Position numbers and translations under genes: made by a program | Assembly: GCF_011398925.1 (NCBI RefSeq) | Contig: NZ_AP022842.1 | Span: 2,654,001-2,718,000, forward strand | DNA length: 64,000 nucleotides | From: Bacillus sp. KH172YL63 | GTDB lineage: Bacteria > Bacillota > Bacilli > Bacillales > Bacillaceae_B | Direction: 5' to 3' | Shown: positions 35,125-44,703 of the stretch, in pieces | Layout: every line of letters begins with the position of its first letter | Position numbering within the stretch: position 1 is the first letter of the stretch | Notes under the pieces: model-generated | Database searches by the model: none | Seen by the model: only the letters and a program-made list of their open reading frames with translations | Told to the model about the DNA's origin: nothing

Positions 35125-36423
35125 TTAGAATGTGACATCCCGTGCCACCAAATCGGCATATGTTTCCCTTCTCACAGCCAATGCAGTTTTACCATCCTCT
35201 ACAAATACGACAGCGGGACGGGGGATTCTATTATAATTATTTGCCATTGCATATCCATAAGCACCGGTACAGAAAACGGCAAGCAGATCGCCTGATTCAG
35301 ATGCCGGCAAAGGTAAATCCCATATGAGCATATCACCCGACTCACAGCATTTCCCTGCGATCGATACGGTTTCCTCAGTTTTCCTGCTTGCTTTATTCGC
35401 TAATACGGCTTCGTATTTCGCCTTATAGAGGGCTGGTCTGATGTTGTCACTCATTCCTCCGTCGACCGCCGCATATATCCTGATGTCCGGTACTTCTTTC
35501 CGTGACCCGAGGGTATAAAGACTTGTCCCCGCATCCCCCACAAGGGATCGTCCAGGCTCTATCCAAATTTCCGGCATGGAAAGATTGAACCTCTCGACTT
35601 CCTCTTTCACCGCTGAAATCATTTCTTCGACATATTGTGAAGGCGGGATCGGGTCATCTTCCTTCGTATACCTTATCCCGAAGCCCCCTCCTAAATTAAT
35701 CACCTTTGGATGAAAATCATATTGGGACTTCCACTGAGCGACTTTTTCAATCATTTTCTTAGCAGCCAGGATGAAGCCCGTTGTTTCAAAGATTTGCGAT
35801 CCGATATGGCAATGCAGCCCAAGCAAATCGAGGGAATCCAATTGAGAAGCGAGCTTCATGGCTTCCTCCGCCTGACCGTTGCCCAAATCGAAGCCGAATT
35901 TCGAATCTTCCTGCCCCGTCAAGATATAATCATGTGTATGAGCTTCGATCCCCGGGGTGACCCTTAATAGAATCTTCGTTTTTCTTTCAAGGGTGTGTGA
36001 CACCTCATTCACCAGCTTCAGTTCATGGAAATTGTCCACCACAATGCAGCCAACATCGTTCTCGATGGCCATGACTAATTCTTCCCTGCTTTTATTATTC
36101 CCATTAAAATGAATGCGGCCAGGGGGGAAATCAGCCTTTAACGCCGTAAATAATTCCCCACCTGATACCACATCCAACGATAATCCTTCTTCTTTCATCA
36201 ACTGAAAGATCCCGATACAGGAAAACGCCTTACTTGCGTATGCGACTTCCGCTTTGACCCCAAGCGCATCAAACGTCTGCTTGAAGCTCCTTGCCCTTTC
36301 CCTGATCAATGCCACGTCATAAACATATAGGGGCGTACCATATTGTGATGCCAGTTGAACAGTACTCACCCCTCCGATCGTTAAATGATCTTGATCGATT
36401 TCTGCTGAACCATGAAGATGCAT
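35125..36423 (-). CDS. lysA: Diaminopimelate decarboxylase LysA
   Basis: Last step of lysine synthesis: meso-diaminopimelate to L-lysine + CO2. The 432-aa PLP enzyme of fold type III has the Schiff-base Lys in AYASKAFSC, HGNNKS-like FNGNNKSREEL, the glycine loop NLGGGFGIRY and the dimer-interface CESGDML block. I start it at 36423 by family alignment (MHLHGSA); ATG at 36435 is possible, and both lie awkwardly relative to GAGGGG. Coupling to the spoVA genes is as in B. subtilis, where lysA lies downstream of spoVAF. Confidence 0.94.
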   Translation of the reverse strand: MHLHGSAEIDQDHLTIGGVSTVQLASQYGTPLYVYDVALIRERARSFKQTFDALGVKAEVAYASKAFSCIGIFQLMKEEGLSLDVVSGGELFTALKADFPPGRIHFNGNNKSREELVMAIENDVGCIVVDNFHELKLVNEVSHTLERKTKILLRVTPGIEAHTHDYILTGQEDSKFGFDLGNGQAEEAMKLASQLDSLDLLGLHCHIGSQIFETTGFILAAKKMIEKVAQWKSQYDFHPKVINLGGGFGIRYTKEDDPIPPSQYVEEMISAVKEEVERFNLSMPEIWIEPGRSLVGDAGTSLYTLGSRKEVPDIRIYAAVDGGMSDNIRPALYKAKYEAVLANKASRKTEETVSIAGKCCESGDMLIWDLPLPASESGDLLAVFCTGAYGYAMANNYNRIPRPAVVFVEDGKTALAVRRETYADLVARDVTF

Positions 36424-36499
36424 GCAACGACTCATTCCCCTCTTTAATCCACTTCTGATTAAACGTAATTTACCACAGAACGTTAATTGTTGCAATATT

Positions 36500-37978
36500 C
36501 TATGATTTAGCCGGCTGTTTATATTTATTCCTTGGCTGAACGATACTCGGCCGTATTTTAGAACCGGGGACAGACTTCCTCACGAGAATCTGCATGAATG
36601 CTTTAGGGCTGAAAGGCAGCAGCGGCCAGAGATACGGCGTATTGAGTGATTTGATATTCGATACGAACAGGATATACAGCGTTATCCCGATTATCAGGCC
36701 AGGAATATGGAACAAGGCGACCGACACAAGGAGCAGGAGCCTCGCCATCTTATTGGCCACACTCAACTCATAACTTGGTGTAGCGAACGTACCGATCGAG
36801 GCGACCGCCACGTATAATATCACTTCAGGCTGAAAGAGGCCGACATCAATGGCGATTTGACCGATCAGCACTGCTGCGATCAAGCCCATCGCGGTTGATA
36901 GCGGAGTAGGCGTATGAATCGCTGCGATTCTGAACATCTCTACCCCCATGTCGGCAATGAACAGTTGGACGATCACGGGAATATTGGTTTGTTCCTGCGG
37001 TCCCACGTACTTGATGACCTCCGGTAACAACGAAGGATCCAGTACGAATAAATACCAGAGGGGGAGCAGGAATAAAGAAGCAAGCACACCGGCGAACCGG
37101 GTCCACCTTACAAACGTCCCAACAGCAGGTGACTGCCTGTATTCCTCCGCATGCTGTAGATGATGAAAGAACGTTGTTGGCGTAATGATGACACTCGGAG
37201 ATGTATCGACAAAAATCAGCACATGCCCCTCTAATAGATGTGTGGCAGCGACATCCGCCCTTTCCGTATACCTCACGAGTGGATATGGATTATAACCCTG
37301 TTTCACAAGGAACTCTTCCACCGTTTTATCGGCCATCGTCAAACCATCGATTTTAATGGCTTTCAATTCTTTCTTGATCACTTCGATCAAACTGGGATTC
37401 GCGACATCTTCTATATATGCAATCGAAATGTCCGTCTTGGACCGCTCCCCTATCCTAAAGATTTCGAATCTCAGCCGGGGATCTCTTATTCTCCTTCTCG
37501 TCAATGCTGTATTCACGATGATATTCTCTACATATCCATCACGTGAACCCCTTACGACCTTCTCGGTATCAGGCTCAGACGGCTGCCTTCCGGGATAACT
37601 ACGGACATCAACGATCAGTGCTTCTGCATAGCCTTCAATAAAGACGGCAATCAAGCCTGAGAGCACTTCATCCACTGCTTCTTCCATCGTATTGACGGGT
37701 TCGACAGACTGATGGACAAGCCGGTTATAAACAATGTCATACAATTTACTCGTCGCCCGCTCATTGTCATTGATTTCTACAAGTTCCTCTACGATTTCAA
37801 TAATATAGGAGGCATCTGTCAATCCATTGATATAGTAGAAATGGACGCCCTTTTTGAGAATCATGAGTTTGCGCACGCCTATATCGAAGCTCTTTTTCAG
37901 CCCGACATGATTTTTCATATACTCTTCAATCATTCCTAAATCTTTAGGAATCACTGTTTCCTTGGTCTTTTGAGTCAT
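36500..37978 (-). CDS. spoVAF: SpoVAF, GerA-family spore germination protein
   Basis: A 492-aa protein homologous to GerAA germinant-receptor subunits: a soluble N-terminal region (about 1-280) and four to five membrane helices in the last 200 residues, with [19 protein letters not shown] in between. With SpoVAEa (FigP) it is reported to form an ion channel that amplifies germination. AAGGAG precedes ATG. It overlaps spoVAEa by 35 nt. Confidence 0.93.
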   Translation of the reverse strand: MTQKTKETVIPKDLGMIEEYMKNHVGLKKSFDIGVRKLMILKKGVHFYYINGLTDASYIIEIVEELVEINDNERATSKLYDIVYNRLVHQSVEPVNTMEEAVDEVLSGLIAVFIEGYAEALIVDVRSYPGRQPSEPDTEKVVRGSRDGYVENIIVNTALTRRRIRDPRLRFEIFRIGERSKTDISIAYIEDVANPSLIEVIKKELKAIKIDGLTMADKTVEEFLVKQGYNPYPLVRYTERADVAATHLLEGHVLIFVDTSPSVIITPTTFFHHLQHAEEYRQSPAVGTFVRWTRFAGVLASLFLLPLWYLFVLDPSLLPEVIKYVGPQEQTNIPVIVQLFIADMGVEMFRIAAIHTPTPLSTAMGLIAAVLIGQIAIDVGLFQPEVILYVAVASIGTFATPSYELSVANKMARLLLLVSVALFHIPGLIIGITLYILFVSNIKSLNTPYLWPLLPFSPKAFMQILVRKSVPGSKIRPSIVQPRNKYKQPAKS

Positions 37979-38540
37979 GATAGCCGCTCCTTTCTAAGAT
38001 GATTTCCACTGCCTTTCTCGTGATTGGGGCACCTTGTGAGTAATGATCACGTCTCGCCATTTTACCAATGTCTCCGATCCCGACAATGACCGGTACATTC
38101 AATTCATCAAGGCAATAAACTGTATCACCTGTCAATCTTCCAACATCCATTTCCGGAACTCCAAATTTATCGACACCATATGGCGTAAGTTCTCCATATT
38201 TATCGATACAAATATCCACTCGCGTCCATTCGGCCTGACGGGTTTTGCTCGCTACTGCGATGATGCCGAGCACTTCGATGTCACAGTGATTCGCCACATG
38301 TTTCAGCGCCCGCTCCCCTGCTCCTTCACCAATGAATCCACTATCATCAAACATGACAAAGACAGGGTCGTTCTTAGCCCTTTTGATCAGTTTCACGATC
38401 TCCGGGCCAGACAAAATAGAGGGATTCCCTTTAGAGCTTGAAATACAACGGCCCCCGTATTGAGCAGCAACACATTCGATGGCACGCTTTGCATATTCGT
38501 CTCCGTCTGTGACCAGAATCACTTTCCTTACTTTGTCCAT
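37944..38540 (-). CDS. spoVAEa: SpoVAEa (FigP), partner of SpoVAF
   Basis: A 198-aa soluble protein starting [22 protein letters not shown] and containing the [21 protein letters not shown] block of the SpoVAEa family. It assists the SpoVAF germination channel. The stop overlaps spoVAF. Only 21 nt separate it from spoVAB, where B. subtilis has spoVAC, spoVAD and spoVAEb; those three are missing here. Confidence 0.9.
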   Translation of the reverse strand: MDKVRKVILVTDGDEYAKRAIECVAAQYGGRCISSSKGNPSILSGPEIVKLIKRAKNDPVFVMFDDSGFIGEGAGERALKHVANHCDIEVLGIIAVASKTRQAEWTRVDICIDKYGELTPYGVDKFGVPEMDVGRLTGDTVYCLDELNVPVIVGIGDIGKMARRDHYSQGAPITRKAVEIILERSGYHDSKDQGNSDS

Positions 38541-38561
38541 TCGAATCCCTGCCCTTACAAT

Positions 38562-38984
38562 TTATTGATGAACCATGTAGAGCCAATGAAAAAGAGAACC
38601 GAAGATTTTACCGAACACAATCGCCATAATTAATATGACGATTTGGCCATCAATACCGATTCGCTTAGCCAGGATCGGGAAAACATTCAACACTTCCGTC
38701 AAAGCGGCAGCCAACAAACCGATGAATGTGCCGCTCGCGAGACCAAGCGGGATCAATACCAGCGGGGAACAGTGGAAGGTATATTCATTTAAGCTGATAA
38801 ACACTCCGGACAGGGCCCCTAATATGATAGCGAGCTCGTAGAAATGGATCATTTTCATCGTTTTCGTCAATTGGGTCAACCGGGGAATGATGCCCAAAAC
38901 TGTTAAAAAAGCCACAAACCCGGACCCTACTGCCAATCCGCCTGCAAATCCGATAAATACGGTGATGACAATATTAATCGTCAT
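38562..38984 (-). CDS. spoVAB: SpoVAB, stage V sporulation membrane protein
   Basis: A 140-aa membrane protein with four helices (ITVFIGFAGGLAVGSGFVAFLTVLGIIPRL; FVIS-like LAIILGALSGVFISL; and two more). ATG at 38984 gives the usual family length; the frame's earlier ATG (39014) would overlap spoVAA by 41 nt. Specific role unresolved; it belongs to the spoVA operon, which moves dipicolinic acid into and out of the spore core. Confidence 0.88.
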   Translation of the reverse strand: MTINIVITVFIGFAGGLAVGSGFVAFLTVLGIIPRLTQLTKTMKMIHFYELAIILGALSGVFISLNEYTFHCSPLVLIPLGLASGTFIGLLAAALTEVLNVFPILAKRIGIDGQIVILIMAIVFGKIFGSLFHWLYMVHQ

Positions 38985-39594
38985 CGAGATGTCTCTGGCT
39001 TTCTTTATTTTCATGCATAATGACGTATTGATCTAAATCCTGCTGATAATTGAACATTTCCACTTCCAGCGGGCTCGGTTCTTCATTTAATCTCTTTCTG
39101 AAAACATGGTTAAAAAACAAGATCATCCCGAGTCCCAGTCCAAATGAATAAGGAATCTGAAACAATAATGGATGTGGGTCGTTTCCCCCAGTCACAAAAT
39201 GATACAGACGCTGATGAACCTCCCTCATACTCACATCTTCATGAAAGTTCATGATCGCAAGTGCCGCACCAACGAACAATAGAAGCCATACACCTATGAA
39301 TAACGGGAGGGATACCTTCTTCTTTTCATAAACGACTTCAATGATGCTTTGTGCAGGTCCGATCGTCTGAATATCCAGATCAGGATGCCCCGCCATGATG
39401 CCCCTTATCACCTTCATCACATCGACAACGATAATATTCTTGTCAGAAGGCGTCACCTGATGGACCGGGATACCCTTTAAATCTGACACACGTTCCTCAG
39501 GTGCGATGATTTGCGCCAGCTGGCCGAGCGTGACCCTGCTTCTTTCCTTAACCTGCACTCGATGGCGTAAGCGGATATAAACGATTCCTTCCAT
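38974..39594 (-). CDS. spoVAA: SpoVAA, stage V sporulation protein
   Basis: A 206-aa protein with a soluble N-terminal beta-rich domain (VYIRLRHRVQVKERSRVTLGQLAQI...), two membrane helices (about 98-115 and 150-168) and a charged C-terminus. Its length equals that of B. subtilis SpoVAA. AGGAAG precedes ATG at 39594. First gene of the operon, with a good sigma-G promoter upstream. It overlaps spoVAB by 11 nt. Confidence 0.9.
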   Translation of the reverse strand: MEGIVYIRLRHRVQVKERSRVTLGQLAQIIAPEERVSDLKGIPVHQVTPSDKNIIVVDVMKVIRGIMAGHPDLDIQTIGPAQSIIEVVYEKKKVSLPLFIGVWLLLFVGAALAIMNFHEDVSMREVHQRLYHFVTGGNDPHPLLFQIPYSFGLGLGMILFFNHVFRKRLNEEPSPLEVEMFNYQQDLDQYVIMHENKESQRHLDDD

Positions 39595-39635
39595 TGAGCT
39601 CACTTCCTGAATACATGATTTTCCCTTCGTATCAA

Positions 39636-39665
39636 TAGTATGGATTAACGGAAATTAATTATGTA
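39636..39665 (-). promoter_or_regulatory. Sigma-G promoter of the spoVA operon
   Basis: Minus strand TACATA (39660-39665), 17-nt spacer, CATACTA (39636-39642), an exact sigma-G -10. spoVA is a known sigma-G operon. It lies between the spoVAA start and the 3' end of the group II intron. Confidence 0.8.
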
Positions 39666-39720
39666 ATGAGAGGGAACAAACTGGCGTCAGGCGCAGCCGA
39701 AAGATTGGAAATCAGAAACA

Positions 39721-41610
39721 ATCGAGTAGGAGGGGATGATTAATCCCCGACCTCTCACACCACCGTACGTACCGATCGGTATACGGCGGTTCAATCAAGA
39801 TGGTTGACGAAGACTTTCATACCTACCGATAAGACTTAGGAGCCCTTGGCGATTCCAAAAGGAATTGCCAAGGGTTCTGTGTAGTATTGGACTTTGTGCG
39901 ACCCTCCAATATCCCCTTCCGGGTATTTCCCCATTCATATGCCTTCCATTTTGGAACGCCGAGCGCAATGAGGTTACGGACTTTAGTTTTCGGCAGTTTC
40001 CACTGCTTCCACAGACACATTCGCAATCTTCTTCTGATCCATGCATCCAGGTATTTTAGGATGCTATGTGTATCAGCCAGCTGAAAATAGCCGATCCATC
40101 CCATTAAATATTGGTTCAGCTTTCTGATTCGTCCCTCCATCGACCATCCTGAAGATCTGGAAGTTAGATAACGGATTTTCTGTTTCAACCGTTTTATACT
40201 TTGGGAGGCAACTCTGACTTTTGGTTTACGATTCGATGTAAAGCTAAAGCCAAGGAACGTTCTTCTCCAAGGTCTATCCACCGCAGATTTCTTTCGGTTT
40301 ACCTTCAGTTTAAGTTTCTTCTCAAGAAACGTCGTCACTGAAGTCATCACCCGGTTACCGGCTTTTGGCGAACGGACAAAGATATTACAATCATCTGCGT
40401 ACCGTATAAAACGTAGCCCCGTTTCTCTAATTCCTGGTCCAGTTCATTCAAAATGATGTTAGAAAGCAATGGACTGAGAGGTCCGCCCTGTGGCGTACCT
40501 TCCTCGCTTTTCACCTTTACACCTTCTATCATAATTCCTGCATTGAGGTAAGAACGAATCAGTTTCAGAAGTGCTTTGTCCTTTACTTTCTTCGCCAGAA
40601 GACCCATGAGCTTATCATGATTCACTCTGTCAAAGAATTTCTCTAAATCAATATCGATAACCCAGCGATATCCTTCCCGGATATACATCTTCGCTTTTCT
40701 AACGGCGTCATGGGCACTCCGATTTGGTCGGAACCCATAACTATGATCAGAGAAGGTCGGCTCGTATATCCCGGAGAGTATTTGGGCAATTGATTGTTGA
40801 ATCATACGGTCTGTCACCGTTGGGATGCCTAACAACCGGACGCCGCCGTCTGGTTTCGGGATTTCGATCCGACGTACCGGGTCCGGCTTGTAGGTTCCCC
40901 CAAGGAGATTCTTGCGAATCGACTGCCATTCGCGCATGATATGCGATCGCAGGTTTTGTACGGGCATATCATCCACGCCATGGCTTCCCTTATTACGTTC
41001 TACACGTTTCAGTGCTTCAAGCATATTCGGTTTAGACAGAATCATATTCATCAACATCACTGATATTCCTTTCCTTCGTGTGTCACGTTTCCTCTTTCGA
41101 TGGCCCTGCCTCACACTTCCACCAGCCCTCACGGAATTCACCGTTACCTCTAAATGGACAGCTCTTTTCAGATTGTCTGTGAGTCTCTCAGTTACCATGA
41201 GCCAGGTCGTGGCACTCTCTTAATTGTTCAGTCCTTCCCGGCTTCCTCGAGAAAAGCCGGTACTATGACCTCGGCTGACTTCTGGCGGTTCAGCGGAGAA
41301 TCGCTTCTCCGGTTACCAAGTGTTCAAGGCGTATCCGCCAGATCTCCCCGGGTAAGAGTGTAATCTTTCCCTCCATCTATCCGCCTCATTTACTTTCTGC
41401 ACCTTCGACAGTTCGGACTTCATCTTGTATTGCAGACTCATCCAGTGCAACAAGCCTTATATGAGATTCGTGTTCCTCGGACCGGAGGTTTGCCGCCCGC
41501 TTCCTTCAGATTCCAGGTCACCCCGGACACCCTTGCGTTAAGCTAACCGCTACAACTGTCTTCACGGCTCGGGACTCTCACCCTATAGATTACACCCATG
41601 CCGGGCGCAC
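39721..41610 (-). mobile_element. Group II intron, bacterial class C type
   Basis: About 1,890 nt. The 5' end is GTGCGCCCGGCATGGGTG at 41610, a typical group II start. Domain V is 39761-39792 (GAACCGCCGTATACC...GTACGGTG, a 34-nt-class hairpin) and domain VI holds GGGGAT/ATCCCC (39732-39748). The 3' end reads CTACTCGAT at 39721. It encodes a reverse transcriptase-maturase without an HNH endonuclease. It sits immediately after the hairpin of the sigF terminator, the target type of class C introns. The encoded protein is frameshifted. Confidence 0.92.
39823..41057 (-). pseudogene. Intron reverse transcriptase-maturase, frameshifted
   Basis: The intact-looking start (ATG at 41057 with AAAGGA upstream) leads through SKPNMLEALKRVERNKGSHGVD, the RT blocks SYGFRPNRSAHDAV, WVIDIDLEKFFDRVNHD and EEGTPQGGPLSPLLSNI. 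The frame is then lost at a run of four C on the plus strand (40417-40420). One extra base would give RFIRYADDCNIFV, the catalytic YADD, and continue through thumb and maturase domain (GWIGYFQLADTHSIL) to 39823. Without a frame change the protein lacks YADD. No HNH domain. A sequencing error in the homopolymer is possible. Confidence 0.88.
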
Positions 41611-41650
41611 AATAAATAACCATGCCGGATCGTGATCCGGCATGGTTATT
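41611..41650 (-). terminator. Terminator of the spoIIA operon
   Basis: AATAACCATGCCGGATC / GATCCGGCATGGTTATT, 17-bp perfect stem with a 2-nt gap, immediately after the sigF stop. The T-rich tail (TATT) is cut by the group II intron insertion. Confidence 0.9.
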
Positions 41651-42414
41651 CATGAGTCTGTATGCATATGGTCTTTCATCGTTTGCAATATTTTCTTCTC
41701 AAGCCTCGATACCTGAACTTGCGATATGCCGAGTCGGTCGGCCACCTCCGATTGCGTTTGGTCTTTGTAGTACCTTAAGTACACAATGAGGCGCTCCCGG
41801 TCGTCGAGTTCACGTATCGCTTCTTTTAAGGCAATCTTGTCAAACCACTTGTTATCACTATGATCGGCAATTTGATCGAGAAGGGTGATGGGATCCCCGT
41901 CATTTTCATACACGGTTTCATGGATGGATGAAGGGGCACGGCTTGCTTCCTGGGCCATGATCACTTCTTCAACCGTATAATCGAGATGGTCGGCAAGCTC
42001 ACCGACTGTCGGCACCCTTCCGAATTTCTTCGAGAGCTCATCCCTGGCCTTACGGATTTTATTCCCCATTTCCTTCAGTGATCGACTGACCTTTACTGTT
42101 CCGTCATCCCGGATAAAGCGCTGGATTTCCCCGATGATCATCGGAACAGCGTATGTTGAGAACTTGACGTCGTAGCTTAAATCAAACTTATCCACTGATT
42201 TCAGCAACCCGATACTGCCTATCTGAAAGAGATCATCCGGTTCATAGCCCCGGTTGAGGAATCTTTGGACGACCGACCAGACCAAACGCATATTCTTTTG
42301 GACGATCAAGTCCCTTGCACTCTGGTCTCCAGCCTGACTCTGTTTGATGAGCTCCTTCACCTCATGATCCTTTAAGAAGGTCTGTTCCTTTTCATTTTTC
42401 ACTTCGACATCCAT
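41650..42414 (-). CDS. sigF: SigF, forespore-specific sigma factor
   Basis: First compartment-specific sigma factor of sporulation, active in the forespore. The 254-aa protein has region 2 (NMRLVWSVVQRFLNRGYEPDDLFQIGSIGLLKSVDKFDL), region 3 and region 4 (LRYYKDQTQSEVADRLGISQVQVSRLEKKIL). The start is ATG at 42414 (MDVEVKN) after AAGGAG; the frame opens with GTG two codons earlier. It follows spoIIAB by 12 nt. Confidence 0.97.
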   Translation of the reverse strand: MDVEVKNEKEQTFLKDHEVKELIKQSQAGDQSARDLIVQKNMRLVWSVVQRFLNRGYEPDDLFQIGSIGLLKSVDKFDLSYDVKFSTYAVPMIIGEIQRFIRDDGTVKVSRSLKEMGNKIRKARDELSKKFGRVPTVGELADHLDYTVEEVIMAQEASRAPSSIHETVYENDGDPITLLDQIADHSDNKWFDKIALKEAIRELDDRERLIVYLRYYKDQTQSEVADRLGISQVQVSRLEKKILQTMKDHMHTDS

Positions 42415-42426
42415 GGGCACGACTCC

Positions 42427-42870
42427 TTAATTGCATAGCGCTTTACTATTGGTCAAGTGCTTCTTCAGCCTTACCGTGGTGCCTGTACCTGGGTGTGATG
42501 ATACTTCAATTTCATCCATGAAATTTTCCATGATGGTAAAGCCCATTCCAGAACGTTCAAGTTCGGGCTTCGATGTGTACAAAGGCTGGCGCGCTTCATC
42601 CACATCCCCAATCCCGACCCCTTCGTCACGAATGGTCATGTCGATATACCCGTCTTCCTCCATGATGACGGATATGTACACTGTTCCGTTCGGATTGTTT
42701 TCATATCCATGTATAATCGCATTTGTGACCGCTTCGGATACGACGGTTTTGATTTCAGTCAACTCATCCATTGTCGGATCCAATTGTGCAATGAAGGAGG
42801 CGACGGTCACTCTTGCAAAGGACTCATTCTGGCTTAAAGAACTGAATTGAATGCTCATTTCATTTCTCAC
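42427..42870 (-). CDS. spoIIAB: SpoIIAB, anti-sigma-F factor and SpoIIAA kinase
   Basis: A 147-aa GHKL-type serine kinase that binds SigF and phosphorylates SpoIIAA. N box [19 protein letters not shown] and [16 protein letters not shown] glycine box are visible. GTG at 42870 (MRNEMSIQF) has GGGGG nine nt upstream and matches the family N-terminus; the frame otherwise extends into spoIIAA. It starts 1 nt after the spoIIAA stop. Confidence 0.96.
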   Translation of the reverse strand: MRNEMSIQFSSLSQNESFARVTVASFIAQLDPTMDELTEIKTVVSEAVTNAIIHGYENNPNGTVYISVIMEEDGYIDMTIRDEGVGIGDVDEARQPLYTSKPELERSGMGFTIMENFMDEIEVSSHPGTGTTVRLKKHLTNSKALCN

Positions 42871-42871
42871 G

Positions 42872-43222
42872 TTAGGCGACCCCCAATCTTTGTAATGCGT
42901 TTTCTTCAGACGGCTCAAGACGAATAATCTTAAACAACCCGGACATTTCAAATAATCGGTTTACAGACGGGGAAATCGCACAAACGACCATTTCACCATG
43001 CTTTTGTTTAATCTGCTTGTATCGGCCTAAAATGACTCCTAAACCTGAACTGTCCATAAAGCTTAATTCCTCTAAATTCAAGATGATGTGCTTTACATTT
43101 TCAGCTTCAATCAGGTTTGAAGCTTTTTCCCTCAGTTCATCAGCTGTATGATGATCCAACTCTCCACTTAAACGGACACAAAGTACATCTTTTTTGACTT
43201 CTAAGTTAATAGCAAGACTCAC
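42872..43222 (-). CDS. spoIIAA: SpoIIAA, anti-anti-sigma factor
   Basis: A 116-aa STAS protein. The phosphorylation site is the Ser in [14 protein letters not shown] near residue 57. Dephosphorylated by SpoIIE, it displaces SigF from SpoIIAB. First gene of the spoIIAA-AB-sigF set, with a sigma-H promoter between it and dacF and an AAGGAGG ribosome site. Confidence 0.96.
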   Translation of the reverse strand: MSLAINLEVKKDVLCVRLSGELDHHTADELREKASNLIEAENVKHIILNLEELSFMDSSGLGVILGRYKQIKQKHGEMVVCAISPSVNRLFEMSGLFKIIRLEPSEENALQRLGVA

Positions 43223-43258
43223 TATCAGAAAGCCTCCTTCTCTGTCGTATAGTGAGTC

Positions 43259-43285
43259 ATTTCGCTATTCTTTTGTTGAATTCCT
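43259..43285 (-). promoter_or_regulatory. Sigma-H promoter of the spoIIA operon
   Basis: Minus strand AGGAATT (43279-43285) and, after 15 nt, GAAAT (43259-43263), close to the sigma-H pattern RnAGGAwwW-N11-12-RnnGAATww. spoIIA is a known sigma-H/Spo0A operon. Confidence 0.65.
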
Positions 43286-43343
43286 CCCCGTTGACAAAAC
43301 TAGAAGGAATTCGTCATAATTAGAGGTTATTTTCTGCCGCCAT

Positions 43344-44510
43344 TCACTTTCCTACTTTTGAGAAAAGGCCAAAGGATTTTTTATACAGCTCCCACCAACT
43401 TGCATCATTGACATTCTTCTTGGCTACGAGCGTACTTTTCACTACGATCTTTCCTTTATTCATGACTACCAAGGTGCCGACTTTGTCACCTTTTTTTATT
43501 GGTGCTTTCAGTTCTTCGGAAAGCGTGACCTTCTGTTCCACTTCATCCAGTTTTTCACCCTTTTGGGTCAGAAGCGAAATCGGCTCGTCTGTGACGGCAT
43601 CCACTTTGTTTTCTTTCCCTTTCGAGACGTTCACCTTCGCGAGTGTATCACCCTTCTTGAACAAAGGTTTTGTGGAATATTGGTTGAATGCATAATCAAG
43701 CATTTTACTGACCTCATTATTCCTCTCCTTCGGCGTCGGGGCCCCGAATACGACTGCGATCACCCTCATATTCCCTTTTTTCGCCGTCGCCGTTAAGCAG
43801 TACTTCGCTTCATTCGTGAATCCGGTTTTCAGACCATCCACACCGTCGTAGAAACGAACAAGTTTATTCGTGTTCACGAGCCAGAATTTCTTCTCCGAAT
43901 CTTCCCTGAGATAGGATTCATAACTGCCGGTGAACTTTGTAATCCCTTCATATTTCAGAAGCTCCTTTGCCATCATCGACATATCATGGGCGGAACTGTA
44001 ATGATCTTTTGACGGTAAGCCGGTAGGATTTTTAAAATGGGTATCCTTCAATCCAAGCTCTGTTGCCTTTTTGTTCATTTCTCCGACAAATGCTTCTTCA
44101 CTTCCGGCGATATGCTCAGCCATCGCAACAGACGCATCGTTGGCAGATCCGATGGCAATCCCCTTCAACATTTCCTCAACCGTCATTGTTTCCCCAGGCT
44201 CAAGGAAAATCTGAGATCCCCCCATCGAAGCAGCATACTCACTTGCACGCACTTTATCTTCCCACTTGATCTGGCCATCCTCCAGGGCTTCCATGATCAA
44301 CATCATCGTCATAATTTTCGTCATAGATGCCGGTGCCAGCTTTTCATGACTATTCTTCTCATACAGGACCGTTCCAGTATCACGTTCGATCAATATGGCT
44401 GATTTTGCAACATCCGCCAATTCGGATTTCTTCTCTTCTGCTAATCCTATAGAAGGAGATAGAAATGCCGTCAAAACAAATACAACAACTATATACGCTA
44501 AACGTTTCAT
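43344..44510 (-). CDS. dacF: DacF, sporulation D-alanyl-D-alanine carboxypeptidase
   Basis: A 388-aa low-molecular-mass penicillin-binding protein; forespore-side regulator of cortex cross-linking. Signal peptide to about residue 25, SMTK (S-x-x-K), SAN and KTG (GLKTGFT) motifs, and a C-terminal domain. ATG at 44510 has GGAGGA seven nt upstream (TTG at 44525 overlaps it). It lies upstream of spoIIAA as in B. subtilis, with a sigma-F-like promoter. Read-through into spoIIA late in sporulation is expected. Confidence 0.94.
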   Translation of the reverse strand: MKRLAYIVVVFVLTAFLSPSIGLAEEKKSELADVAKSAILIERDTGTVLYEKNSHEKLAPASMTKIMTMMLIMEALEDGQIKWEDKVRASEYAASMGGSQIFLEPGETMTVEEMLKGIAIGSANDASVAMAEHIAGSEEAFVGEMNKKATELGLKDTHFKNPTGLPSKDHYSSAHDMSMMAKELLKYEGITKFTGSYESYLREDSEKKFWLVNTNKLVRFYDGVDGLKTGFTNEAKYCLTATAKKGNMRVIAVVFGAPTPKERNNEVSKMLDYAFNQYSTKPLFKKGDTLAKVNVSKGKENKVDAVTDEPISLLTQKGEKLDEVEQKVTLSEELKAPIKKGDKVGTLVVMNKGKIVVKSTLVAKKNVNDASWWELYKKSFGLFSKVGK

Positions 44511-44556
44511 TAAACTGTCCTCCAATCAAGTCTCATTATTACAATACTCATAGACC

Positions 44557-44585
44557 CAGTTTTTCCATCTGTATCATTTTTATAC
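44557..44585 (-). promoter_or_regulatory. Sigma-F promoter of dacF
   Basis: Minus strand GTATA (44581-44585), 14-nt spacer, GGAAAAACTG (44557-44566), an exact fit to the sigma-F -10 GGnnAnAnTR. The spacer is about a base short. Confidence 0.7.
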
Positions 44586-44703
44586 AAACATTGGTAAAAA
44601 ATTGAGTGGGGGATCTTGGTGTAGAGAGAGGGAAAGTCGAAGTAATTCATTATTGAGGAAGCATCTTCAGGTGGGGAGGCCCACTGCAATTGATGTTAAT
44701 AAA

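Noticed and set aside
39795..40046. Separate small gene at the 3' end of the group II intron
   Set aside because: It is another frame of the maturase region and intron domain sequence.
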